DNA of 64,000 bases. Origin: Mayamaea pseudoterrestris. Lineage: Eukaryota > Bacillariophyta > Bacillariophyceae > Sellaphorales > Sellaphoraceae. Within the stretch, counting starts at the first letter, position 1. Each line of letters begins with the position of its first letter. This document shows, one piece after another, positions 1-10,578 of this stretch. The notes under the pieces were generated by a model. It ran no database searches. It saw nothing but the letters and a program-made list of their open reading frames with translations, and was not told the origin of the DNA. Position numbers and translations under genes: made by a program. Location of the stretch: the NCBI GenBank assembly GCA_027923505.1, contig BROI01000013.1, positions 310,001 through 374,000 of the forward strand, read 5' to 3'.

Positions 1-80
1 GGAGCGACTTGCAAGACAAGACGTCGCAGAAGTTTTTGCGGCTGAGCGAAGCAGAGTCAGTCATTTTTAAGAACTTCTAG
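1..80 (+). CDS. 3' end of an upstream gene (partial, tentative)
   Basis: The frame starting at base 3 is open from the window edge to a TAG at 78-80 and reads SDLQDKTSQKF...IFKNF, a composition that looks like an ordinary protein C-terminus. The other two forward frames stop in or before this stretch or look less protein-like. Nothing can be said about function. Only about 25 codons are visible, so this could be chance. Confidence 0.3.
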   Translation, partial: SDLQDKTSQKFLRLSEAESVIFKNF

Positions 81-494
81 ATCTGCTTGTCATTTCACAT
101 CCTATATCGTGAGTTTTTGCTTCGTAGCCCAAGGCTGGACTTGGTCCATGACACCGACGTACTGTAGAAGAATATTAGTTTGCATATCAGGAGTTTCATA
201 GTTCTGTAATCCCGCTTCTTCAGAGGCAATTTACAATCGAGGTGTATGTTACTGGCCCCAGTTGATTAACTAGAGCATGCCTTATTGAAACGTCACTGAC
301 AGTCGCACCGAAACACAACGCACGAATTGGATGACCATTCTCACTCTCTGGCCTACAGTCCTTTTGGCAAGAAAGGAAAGATCGATGACCGCGCGCGACT
401 CTTGTGAAGCAACTTCACCATCACTTTCAACTTGCCAGTAAGCTTCGACAAGCAGTGTCTTCGTCGGCATCATAGCAAGAAAAACGATCATACC
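81..494. other. Intergenic region upstream of the kinase gene
   Basis: No convincing coding frame is seen in these 414 bases. They should hold the 3' untranslated region of the preceding gene and the promoter and 5' leader of the kinase gene. I see no repeat array here. Confidence 0.5.
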
Positions 495-3400
495 ATGGCG
501 TCTGGATCAAACTTTAGTGCGAACGAATTATTCGATCTAAAACATCTGTTAAAATGCGTGAGTTTTATGCGCGACCTTTCGCCCAAGCAGTTGGAGGAAC
601 TCGTCGCCAGCGTCGAATGCGTCGACTATGCCTCGGGCGACAGAATTATAGAGATTGGCAAGGATACAGTACCGGCGCTTTACATGGTTCGTAACGGTTA
701 CGTCTGGCTGAGACGTGAAGGCGAAGATCCTGTCAAGCTATTGAATGGTTGTCACTTTGGAGAAGACTTGTTGGATGCCGCGCAAGGTTTGGATGACTCG
801 GTTATGCTTCCTGGTCCATACAATATCACTGCCGAAAACAATATACCTTCCATGCCTGTACAATTTGCTCGATTGACGCTCATGGCCTGTCGAAAAGTAT
901 TCAATATTGATAAGGTCGACAAGAGCGATAGCATGTACATTCGGCGCAAGAATAAAAATCGAAACCCTTTCGAAGAATCCTCGAGTAGAACGACCACCAG
1001 CAGCTCCCGGAAAACATCGACCTTGAGATCCTCGGCTGTGGAAGATGATGACGATGATGAAGACGAGCGCAAGGCAAAGCTCAAGAAGGAAAAGAAGAAG
1101 AAAAAGGATCATGACTCTTCCAAAAAGAGTAAGAAGCGAGAGTCGAGTAAATTAAAGGTGCCAGAAAGCGAAGAGTCGGTAACGTCGACCGAGCATCTAT
1201 CTATACGTCAGGAAGCAGCGCCTCCTGTAAAAGCTGAGAGTCATCCGGAGAACCATCAGTTCATATTAAACGACCTGGCAGGCGAGTCGGACCCAGAGCC
1301 AGTATTTGAAGCCGAACCTGAGCCGGAGGAGCCCCCAGCTCCTCGGCAAAGTTTTGCCGATATCCGCAAAAAACTCCAAGAACGCTCAAAGGACCAGCCC
1401 AGTCCGTTGGTATTCAACAAGTCGCCAGCTAGGTCGTCACGTGTGCTTAAATCGCCCGAACCGGCAAAGGAAATAACCGTGGACTTCTCTTCGTTTCATT
1501 TAAATGCTCCCGATGTGGTGGAGACACCAAAAGAGTCAAGACGAGGTGTATCGCGCACTTCGTCTAGCGAGAAGAAGCATCGCAGCTCGGGTGAACGGCG
1601 AACGAGCGCCCACGACAAGAAGGATCGAGGCGATCGGAAACAGCGGGAAGATGAATCCAAAGGAAAGCGCGAAAAGAAGCATCGCGACGAGGACTCTAAA
1701 GAAAAGAGCGAGAGAAGGCCTAAGGACGAAAGTTCAAGAGATAAGGAGAGGAAGCACCGCGACGATGACCCGAAGACGCCCAGGAAAAAGCCTGTCGACA
1801 AGCATTTGCACAAGGCAAGGCAGGGCTTTGACGATAGAAGCAAAAAGACTCGAAAGGAAGCAAAGCTTGAACCTCGAGAGGAGAAGCCATCGCGTCCGCC
1901 TCCAAATGTCTTTCAAAAGCCACTTCCTCTCCAGCTCGAGTATCAGGCACCACAATTTCCGAAAACGCAGGACGATGAAAAAACCATTACGCGAGCTCTG
2001 TCGAAGGCGTTTCCATTCAAAAATATGGAAAAGAATAACATGAAGAAGCTGATTGCAGCGTTTGAACCGACTCGCGTAGGCGCTGGAACGGAGTTTGTGA
2101 CCGCTGGAGATGAAGATGATTATTTTTACGTTGTCAACCACGGTAAAGTTGTAGAAGAAGTCGACGGTGAAGAGGTCCGCGAGGTTGGCGAGGGAGAAGC
2201 ACTTGGCGATATCAATCTTATGCATTCTACCAAGAACAGAATGATGTCGGTGCGGGCCAAGACTGATGCTGATCTTTTTCGCGTTGACCAGTCCACATAT
2301 CGTAAGATTTTACAAACGGAATCTGCCAACGAGGACCGAGAAAAGCGTAAATTATTGGAAACGATTGGCTTATTTCAAAACGTTTCTGATAGAAACAAGA
2401 AAAAGCTTTGCGGCGTCATGGAAGCTATTGATTTTAAAAAGGGAGAGTCAGTTGTGACGAAGGAAGATTACGCAAAAGACTTTTATATTATTAAGAATGG
2501 GAACGTCCGGTGTCAAGATCCCGACCAAGCTTCAGATACGGGCCGCACAGTAGGCGGTGGCGGGTTTTTTGGTGAGACCGCATTAGTGACAGGTGATGTT
2601 TACCCTGTCGACGTTACAGCTGCAAGTGATGTAACTGTTTACAGAGTCAGTCGAAAGTTGTTTGAAAAGGTCCTCGGTCCTGTGAGACACGTCATTGTTT
2701 CGCCTGTTGAGGCCAGAACATTGTGCTCATTAGAAATACTACGGTTTGACCCGAATACGGACCTGAACATACAAGAAAGCAATCAACTTGTCTCGCGTAT
2801 AGAGGATAAAATGTACGCGAAGGGTGAAGTCATTATCGAAGCGGGCGATGAGATTCTTGGCGGCCTCTACTTTGTTCGGCAAGGTCGAGTGGAAATTCAA
2901 AAGAAGGTTCGGCAAATGGTTGTTCCTGGTGGCGTATTCGGCGACGATCTTTTTGAGGAATCCAAATCAACGAAGCGACATACTGGCAAAAGCAAGTTTA
3001 CTGTCGTCGCCACCGAGAAGACCGTGTGCGGCATTCTTAAAATTACTGACTACAGATCTGTATTTAAGGAATGTGCGACACCCAAGGCCAAGGCATCATT
3101 AATAAAAGCGAAAAAGCAGGCTGCCCGTCAAAAGTCTTTGTCGATGCAGTACGTAGCAAAGGCAGAGCAGATTGACGATTCAAGTGGCGACGAGAGCGAG
3201 GATGACTCTGGCCACCGCCACATTGCCTTTCACAATTTGGTCAAGCGCATTTGCTTGGGCGAAGGTAAATTTAACGAAATGCATCATGCGCTTTCGCTGA
3301 TCGTCACCCTCATTGTCGCTTTCATTCATCTTCGCAGGCAATTTCGGACAGGTGTGGATGGTGTATGATCAAACGGAGCAGCCTCCACAACCGTATGCAT

Positions 3401-4452
3401 TGAAAATTCAGTCGAAGTACCAGCTTGTCCAAGAAAAGCAGGCGGAAGCGTGCATTCGCGAGAAAGAAGCCATGGCGAAGCTAAAGCATCCGAATGTAGT
3501 TCGTCTAGCTGGGTCGTATCAGGACGACAATTTTATTTACATGCTTTTGCCAATGATCCAAGGAGGCGAGCTATTTAACTTGATGCACCCCATTGATGGC
3601 GACTCGCCTGACGTGGCGTTGCCAGAAGACCAGGCCAAATTCTATGCCTTTGTGTTGGCCGACGTCCTTGCGTATTTGCACGATCAGAAATACGTGTATC
3701 GAGATCTTAAACCTGGTAAGAAGATTAAAGTGCCAAAATGTCATGGTGGCTGTCGATTATGGTTGCTTGGAACTAACTCGACTGCGTTTTTTTGCGTGAC
3801 AGAAAATGTTTTGCTGGATGTTACGGGCTACCCAGTTTTGATCGATTTTGGGTTTGCCAAGCGTCTCACGGAGAAGACATATACCCTTTGTGGCACACCT
3901 GGCTACTTGCCTCCAGGTTCGTCGTTGACGGTCGTGCGTGAGCATGGTATAATAAACCTGTCAAGAATCTCACGTTTTCGCTATTCTCACCTTTAAGAAT
4001 GCTGCCTTTCTCGCGGGCATACATTTTCAGCCGATCACTGGAGCTTTGGCATCCTTTTGTATGAAATGCTCTGCGGTGAAAGTCCTTTCTACACGCATGG
4101 CATTGACCAGGAAGACTTGTACCGAAGTATCATTGAGGACGACTACGACCCGCCCATGTACGCCAGCATGGAGGCTTGTGATCTCATTGATCGTCTGTTG
4201 GTCAAGGATCCGCTGGTGCGACTTGGGTCATTGTCGGGCGGCGAGAGCGATATTCTCTGCCACAATTGGTTCAAGGGATTGGATTCCCACTCGGCTCGCA
4301 AGCGAACGCTCAAGGCACCATGGCTTCCAAAGCTCAGCAAGGACCCTTTTGATACAACGCATTTCGACGATTGGAGTGATCTGGAAGACAAAACAGAGGA
4401 AGTATTTCCGGAGCTTGAGCCCGAGGAAGCTGCAATGTTTGACGGCTTTTAA
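495..4452 (+). CDS. PKG-like AGC protein kinase with four cyclic-nucleotide-binding-type domains
   Basis: Four exons join to about 1238 aa: 495-3264, 3338-3715, 3803-3916 and 3998-4452, all with GT/AG borders. The start is ACCATGG at 495. Domains in order: CNB-like fold (about residues 17-130), a long Lys/Ser/Glu-rich disordered linker (about 150-490), CNB 2 (about 505-605), CNB 3 (about 620-720), CNB 4 (about 745-855), then a kinase domain from about 915. The kinase shows LGEGNFGQVW, ALKIQ, YRDLKPEN, DFGFAKR and GTPGYLPPE, plus an AGC-type acidic C-tail. It should phosphorylate Ser/Thr. Four CNBs followed by a kinase is the layout of apicomplexan PKG (family knowledge). No CNB shows an intact FGE...R phosphate-binding cassette: CNB 2 has GD and R, CNB 3 has FGE but Tyr in place of Arg, and CNBs 1 and 4 are more degenerate. 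Response to cGMP is therefore doubtful. Confidence 0.85.
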
Positions 4453-4728
4453 GTGTTACATACCATTACAAATATGTTCTGTAAGCTGGTTATAATGTTA
4501 AAGATGTTTCTTTCTGTTTTGTACATAACATACTTACGAGTCTGTTATTACATATTTGGCCCATCAAAGTATCGCATGGCGCATTTTGATGCGTATATGC
4601 AACGATAGTGCGCAGTAAGTGCGTCAAGACCCTTTTCGTTCGGTGCCACATGCATCAGTACACTGTACTAGTAGTATGATGCATGCGTTTGGCATGCTTG
4701 ACAAAAGTCGCGTGGTACTTCGCTCCAT

Positions 4729-5889
4729 TCATGGTCGATCACCACCACCGCCAACGTGCGGCGTCAATGGCCCTTGTCCACGACTCCTTCGTATCAAGTC
4801 ATCCGCGTGACAAGCACGGCATGTTTTGCTGCGTCGGACACCTTCATTCTCGCGAATCTCCTCCTTGTCCAGCATGCTACGGCAACGCGAGCAACGCACT
4901 TTCGCATCCGCTCCACTAGTCCGCATCGCAAACTTTTGTAAATTGCTTTGAATCTCTTGAATCTGCTCATCAAGTTCAGCCATGGCTTGTTCCTGCCGCG
5001 CTCTTAAGACATGTCCATGTCGGTGTATCCAAGCTTCGTTGGACTGGGTTGGTTCCAGCAGCGCCTCGCGAAAGACTTGACTCTGATTCAAAAAGCCTTG
5101 CTCCTCCGCAAACACTTGTTGATGAAGTTCTTCGCTATGTATCATCGCATTGGCACTTGCTGAACTTGCTGGTACATTGCTGAATAGCTCCTGCTGGGTC
5201 GCTTTCCAAGCGTCGTTCAAGCGGTGCAACTCTTGCTCCGACATGGCTTTATCTGTTGCGTCACTGCGATTCTTCGCTGGTGGTGGTACTGAGAACGACC
5301 GAAATAATGGATTGTTCATTGCTGTCAATTGATCATAATTTGAATCAGTCTCTTGACTCGCGCGTGGCTCCTGCAGAAACCCATCAACACCAAAACCATC
5401 GCTCGCTCGCAGATAGGCTTCGGCGTCAAGCGTCGCGGAAAACAAGTCATTTTCGTCATTTGCTTCAGCAGTAGTCGATGATGAGCTATCATTTGCTGTA
5501 TTTGTCTTGGATGTAACATTTTTCTCGGCTCGCGCCTGAACGTAGGCTTGAAGCTCTTGGACCGACCAGTATGGAGCATTGTGCGAGGCGGCGTCATTGT
5601 CGTGATGGCTCGTTCGCTTCGACAGGGACGGAAATAGCTGACCAAGCTCCTGCTTGATCTTGGATGCATCGATCGTCAGCTCAACTTTTTCTTCATTATT
5701 TGACGACAGGGCCAGTAGTATTCTACTCTGTGAGCGAGCGGTAGTCTGACTGGATCGAAGAATTGTTCCTCGTTGACGATGTGTGATGAGTGATGGACAA
5801 TGAATCCATCCGGAACAGTACGACCTTGCCATCATAATAAAAACGAAGGCTACCAAGCTCCACCTGCCTTTTATCATCCTCAATATCAT
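4729..5889 (-). CDS. Secretory or plastid-targeted protein with C-terminal CxxC/CxxC zinc ribbon, unknown function
   Basis: This is a single-exon gene of 386 aa, read leftward. The N-terminus (MILRMIKGRWSLVAFVFIMM) is a hydrophobic signal anchor or signal peptide, followed by a Ser/Arg-rich stretch that could be a transit peptide. The middle is Gln/Glu-rich and probably helical or coiled-coil (QEQAMAELDEQIQEIQ). Near the C-terminus are CSRC and, about 20 residues on, CRAC, which look like a zinc ribbon or knuckle. I do not recognise the family. It is divergent from the DGD synthase gene, sharing the 42-bp repeat promoter array, and convergent with the kinase gene. Confidence 0.7.
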   Translation of the reverse strand: MILRMIKGRWSLVAFVFIMMARSYCSGWIHCPSLITHRQRGTILRSSQTTARSQSRILLALSSNNEEKVELTIDASKIKQELGQLFPSLSKRTSHHDNDAASHNAPYWSVQELQAYVQARAEKNVTSKTNTANDSSSSTTAEANDENDLFSATLDAEAYLRASDGFGVDGFLQEPRASQETDSNYDQLTAMNNPLFRSFSVPPPAKNRSDATDKAMSEQELHRLNDAWKATQQELFSNVPASSASANAMIHSEELHQQVFAEEQGFLNQSQVFREALLEPTQSNEAWIHRHGHVLRARQEQAMAELDEQIQEIQSNLQKFAMRTSGADAKVRCSRCRSMLDKEEIRENEGVRRSKTCRACHADDLIRRSRGQGPLTPHVGGGGDRP

Positions 5890-5978
5890 TTAGAAAATTC
5901 TGTGTACTTCGTTAAAATATAACGAAATGCACAGCAAATTCCATGGCCAAGTTCCTTTGCGGACCGTGGAGCGGTCGG

Positions 5979-6314
5979 TTGACACTGGCACTTGTTTCAT
6001 ACTATTGCCTCGTGACGTAATTGACACTGGCACTCGTTTTCTATTAAAGCCTTAAGACGTAGTTTTCACTGGCACCCGTTTCAGACTATTGCCTTTTGAC
6101 ATGGTTTTCACTGGCACTCGTTTCACAGTATTGTCTTATGACGTAGTTTTCACTGGCACTCGTTTCGTACTATTGCTTGATGACGTAGTTTTCACTGGCA
6201 CTCGTTTCGTAGTATTGCCTTATGACGTAGTTTTCACTGGCACCCGTTTCATACTATTGCCTCATGAAGTAATTGACACTGGCACTCGTTTCGTACTATT
6301 GCCTTGTGACGTAA
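5979..6314. repeat. Promoter array 1: eight 42-bp tandem units with TGACGT sites
   Basis: The 336 bases divide into exactly eight 42-bp units. Each carries ACTGGCACTCGTTTC (minor variants) and most end in TGACGTAG or TGACGTAA. The array fills the shared upstream region of two divergent genes, the zinc-ribbon gene (start 5889, leftward) and the DGD synthase (start 6615, rightward). TGACGT is the core of bZIP/CRE-type sites, and in diatoms related sites mediate CO2/cAMP and light responses (family knowledge). Regulatory function here is inferred. The roughly 300 bases from 6315 to 6614 hold no array and are probably the 5' leader of the synthase. Confidence 0.85.
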
Positions 6315-6614
6315 TCGGCACTTGCTTTCGGTGGCCGGGCCGGCGTCGGCCTTGCCACAACTAGCGTTCGTCTTCGTTTCGCCATTGCCACATCGACTAC
6401 CAACGAGGGGAAGGCCTTTGGACAAAGACGGGAGGAAGACGCTTGAGAGCGTGACGAGTGACAGTAGTTTCTGTAGCGTTGTCTACGGTAGAGGATACAA
6501 TTATCAGGAGTTGCACGTCAAAGTCTCTGCTGCAACTCGGCGTGTCCGAAAATTGGACAAAAGGGCCGTCGAATCTCCAAAGGGAATCTCACGCAACGAA
6601 GCTACAAAATAACC

Positions 6615-8690
6615 ATGGGGAACCAACCAAGTGCTACTCCCTTGACTGATGGAAGCAATAGCAGCAGTGGATCGTCTCAATCATCCGAGACAAGTCTAGG
6701 TGAAGTAGACGAGACGACAATCATCACCAAGGTTGCAGCAGCTGCCTCGTCTTCGCTGCAGCTCACAAGCACCTCGGCTCGTTCCACGACGACGGCAGGC
6801 TGCTTGTCCTTTTGCTGGACATCAACGACAAGAACGAATCCTCCCTTGCTTCTAGTTGTCAATACAAAGAATGACTTAGATGACGACGAAGACGGAGAGG
6901 AAAACGAGTCAGATTTCAACGTTTCATCAAGTTCCTTTTGTTCACCTTCTGAAAAGGGCAGCAATTCACCAAGTACTTCGTTCTTTCGACGAAGCAGCAG
7001 CGGGTCCATGTCATCACTACTGTTAATGGACAATGACCCGCTCGCCTATACACCAAACGAACTTGCCTTGCGAGATGATGTCATTGTTGCAGCATCTGAT
7101 TGCGCACTGGACAAGGAATTGTGGATTGTCACAACGGCGGCACTCCCCTGGTTGACCGGCACGTCGGTGAATCCACTACTACGAGCGGCTCACTTGGCCT
7201 TGAGCAATGCTCGGAACTTTCCGCATCGTGAAACAACCTTGGTGGTGCCGTGGCTGGAGGATGCGCAGGATCGAATCGCATTGTATGGAAACGAATGGCA
7301 AGATTCCACGCCAATTGAGCAGGAGGCATACATTCGAACCTGGCTGGTTGACAATGCTTGCCTGCACGTCTCGTCGTTGCAACTCAAGATTCACTTTTAT
7401 CCGGCTCGATATCACGCCACGCTTCAGAGTATTTTTGCCATGGGTGACTTATGCGAACGATTAGTTGTACGAGATCCAGAACATAGTGTTTGTATTCTCG
7501 AGGAACCGGAACATGTCAACTTTTATCGAGCGCCCGGCTTGGTGAGCTGGAGAAGCAAGTTTCCTCATGTACGTGTGTAATTTAGTTTGCGTATCTTTTG
7601 CTGCGTTCATGGGTTGTAGACTGAACCCTGCAATCGATTTTCACAGGTCGTTGGAGTCGTTCACACCAACTACAAGGCGTATGCAGCAAACAACATTGGT
7701 GGAGTAGTCACAGCACCCTTGGTAGGCGCCATGAGCTCCTTCATGGTGCGAGCATATTGTGATCAAGTCATTAAACTTTCAAGCGTCTTGCAGGATTATG
7801 CCGTTGAAAAGGAAGTGGTTTGCAACGTGCATGGAAGTCGTTCTGCGTTTTTAAGTGCGGCAGAACCAACGGGCAATGAGGTTTACTTTATTGGCAAGAT
7901 GCTTTGGGCCAAGGGACTCGACAAGTTGCTCGAGTTGCAAGCGTACTGCAAGAAAAAGACTGGTCAGTACTTCGCAATGAGTGTTTACGGCAGCGGACCA
8001 CAAATGGAGGAAATCAAGGAGGCATTTTTGGGTCAGCAGCGGCGACATTGGAACGAAGACGCTGCAAAGTCGTCATCAGCATACGAGGCTTTATCAAAAT
8101 ATTACTCCTATTCGGTCTGGAGCGGGTTCCGGCAGCCATTGCCGGTCTCCTTCAAGGGTCGAAAAGATCATGCAGCGCTCTCGAGTGACTATAAGATTTT
8201 CGTCAATCCATCGGTGACGGAAGTCCTTTGCACGACAACTGCAGAAGCGGTAGCAATGAACAAATGGGTGATTGTCCCCGATCATGCATCTAATGACTTT
8301 TTTCGAGACTATCCAAATGTGCTGCTGTACAAGACGAACGAGGAGTTCCTTCAACTTTTCCAGCATGCCAAGGCGCACGCACCAAAGCCACTCTCGGACC
8401 CTTTGAAGCATACCTTGACGTGGGAAGCGGCCACGACGCGGTTCATCGAAGCAGCCGCGGTCAGTGAGCGTGACGCCGCCCGACGAAGCCGCATTGGTGC
8501 CAAGTATGATGAGACGATTGCCAAGTGGCACTACAAGCTCGGGAAGGGCTCAACGGGCGATGTCTTGCGCAAGGTTATGGGGGGCGGTCCCGTCGCAGAC
8601 CAATACAAGTACGAGAGAAGGAGCCAAAACAATTTGGAAATGATGGGGACGGCCAGTCCATCGACAGAAGTGGAGGCGTTTGTGAAATAG
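6615..8690 (+). CDS. DGD1: Digalactosyldiacylglycerol synthase (DGD1/DGD2-type glycosyltransferase)
   Basis: Two exons, 6615-7568 and 7647-8690, join to 665 aa. The intron at 7569-7646 separates KFPH from VVGVVHTNY, so the junction lies inside a conserved DGD motif. The enzyme transfers galactose from UDP-galactose to monogalactosyldiacylglycerol to make the plastid membrane lipid DGDG. Recognisable pieces are LWIVTTAALPWLTGTSVNPL, GKMLWAKGLDKLLEL, a GT-B fold C-half with FVNPSVTEVLCTTTAEAVAM, and FFRDYPNVLLYKT. The first roughly 130 residues are Ser/Thr-rich and unlike the plant protein. It starts MGNQPS, a plausible N-myristoylation signal, and I see no ER signal peptide. The symbol is by family; DGD1 and DGD2 cannot be told apart here. 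Confidence 0.88.
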
Positions 8691-8901
8691 CGGAAGCGGC
8701 GGAGCTTGGTGGTCATTGGACCATGTGTATTGTATCTGTATATGGCGTGATGTGTGTAGTGATGTTAAAATGTTTTTGTTCATTATTATTACCTAAAACA
8801 CTATAGTGCATACACATGAATAGGCCGAATGTACCGCGCAGGCAGCAAAGTAAAGCAACTGTGGGTCCGTGCTTCAGAACCTACCCTCGGCGTCCAATTG
8901 A

Positions 8902-10498
8902 TCAACTAGCGACACCACTCTGCTTCGTTAATATGGCCTTTTGAAGAACAGGCCATGCATGGACCGGCCAGTTCTCGCTCCTGCGACATGAAACAGAAAG
9001 ACAAGTTTTTAAGCAGGCGAATATTCCAACAACCCCGTCTTGCCATCAGCAACTTTACTCACCACAACATTTTGCCCTGAATCTGCAACGAAAATTGCTT
9101 AAGCTGCCCAAAATCGTGATTTCCAGCGTCAGGTTTATCCGTCAAGGGAATCAAGAGCTCCCAAAGTATCGTCGACAACTCATCAGCGGTTCCAAACGTT
9201 CGTCCATTCACCTGGTCGCGCACAAGTTCCTTCAAGCACGGAAATTCGTACGCGCAGACAGGAACCTCACATCCAAAATAATCCAAAATCTTGATCGGCA
9301 GATCCATGCCGGACGTGCTCGTGTGCAGCGAAAGTCCAACATCTGCGCACGCCAAAAGTACTGGATAATCCGTCGGTTCCAACCAAGCCGTCATGACGGC
9401 GACATGCTGCCAGGCATATTGTGAAATGCGCTCCTCGTAGGCTTCCTTGAGTGCGCCCTTGCCTGTCAAGACGCAGACAACCTTGAGCGACGACGAGGAT
9501 GAAGATGCTGCATGATCGCCCTGCTGCAGTCGCGACGCAATGTGCTCGTCCAATTGCTGCAACGCCGTCAGCAGCATGCCAAAGTTTTCGTCCCGCGTCC
9601 AGGACGTAGCGCTGACAATGAGAGCGGGTCGGCCCTTGCGTGGACGAAAGCGACCAGGAGCGTACTCCTCGGTGAATAGTGTCTGCAGTGGCAATTTTGT
9701 CGCGGTGTTTGCATCAACGTTCGCACCTGTACTACTCATGGCATCAAACCAATGCTTCGGACACGCCTGCATAAACTTGGAATGCAGCTTGCCAAGCATG
9801 GCATGTTGCTCCTTGATGGAGCGAAGGCGAAAGAGAGCCGGCGGACAGTCGTACAACACATCCGAGTTTTCCTGCGGAACATTCATTTCCGCCGACCCGA
9901 GAAACTGCTTCAAAGCGCGCGTCACAGTCAAGTGTCCATCCGCTTTGGGCGCAAAGAATGTTTCATATTTACGAGCTATCCATCGCACCAAGCCGCCATC
10001 GGGAAGCATGCTGTATCCCAAGTTATGCCAGTCAATGACCAAAGCCGTCCTTGGCGAAAACAGGCGACAGTAGGCAACGGCAACCATGAGAAGCGGAACA
10101 GCAGGCGGATTCTGCACCAGCAGACAATCTACGGGCGTTTCCCTTGATACTCGCATCAAGAGCGCATGTGACAGCAAACAAGTCAATGAAACAATGCGCC
10201 AAAGCAAGTAGAGCGGCCAGGAAATGACGCGAACCATTGTACTGGTCGAGTCTTCATCGTTGCGCAAAATCTTCAAAGAAGGAAATCTCACCACTGTTAG
10301 TTGCTTATTGTCTTCATATTTCTTCAAAGCGTCAATGAGCTTTTCTCCCGTGTATCCGACAAAGTGAACCTTGTGACCGGCTTGGAGGAGGGACGTTGCC
10401 TGATACTGCATGCGAGGAGAGCGTCCCAAGTCGCCCAACACCACTACAACCACATGGTAGATTGGCTTGCTACTGGCGTGGCCAGTGCTAATGTTCAT
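8902..10498 (-). CDS. ALG1: Chitobiosyldiphosphodolichol beta-mannosyltransferase (ALG1)
   Basis: The gene reads leftward in two exons, 9063-10498 and 8902-8980, giving about 504 aa. The 82-bp intron is 8981-9062. Splicing replaces an early stop with a tail reading WSENWPVHAWPVL, which fits the family's C-terminus. ALG1 adds the first mannose to dolichyl-PP-GlcNAc2 on the cytosolic face of the ER (N-glycan assembly). The sequence shows an N-terminal VVVLGDLGRSPRMQYQA, a hydrophobic segment near residues 70-110, DWHNLGYSM, and the nucleotide-sugar region SGMDLPIKILDYFGC typical of GT33. Its start lies only 80 bp from the divergent HscB gene, so the two share a very short promoter. Confidence 0.92.
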
Positions 10499-10578
10499 AG
10501 TGATGACTAAAGAGTGGAAATCTTGTCGAGCAATGAGACAGGTTCGGCGAGATCAGATGCTGAAGCAGCAGCAGCAAG

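Noticed and set aside
738-1112. Leftward frames of over 100 codons opposite the kinase exon
   Set aside because: Shadows of the Lys/Glu-rich coding strand read as Leu/Phe/Ser-rich; the forward frame has clear domains.
5979-6314. CRISPR-like array
   Set aside because: Units have no unique spacers; repeats are contiguous, the genome is eukaryotic, and no cas genes are present.
6089-6364. 91-codon open frame reading FTGTRF-type repeats over promoter array 1
   Set aside because: It is the 42-bp repeat (a multiple of three) read as protein. It lies in a promoter, ends abruptly and has similar shadows at 12922-13125.
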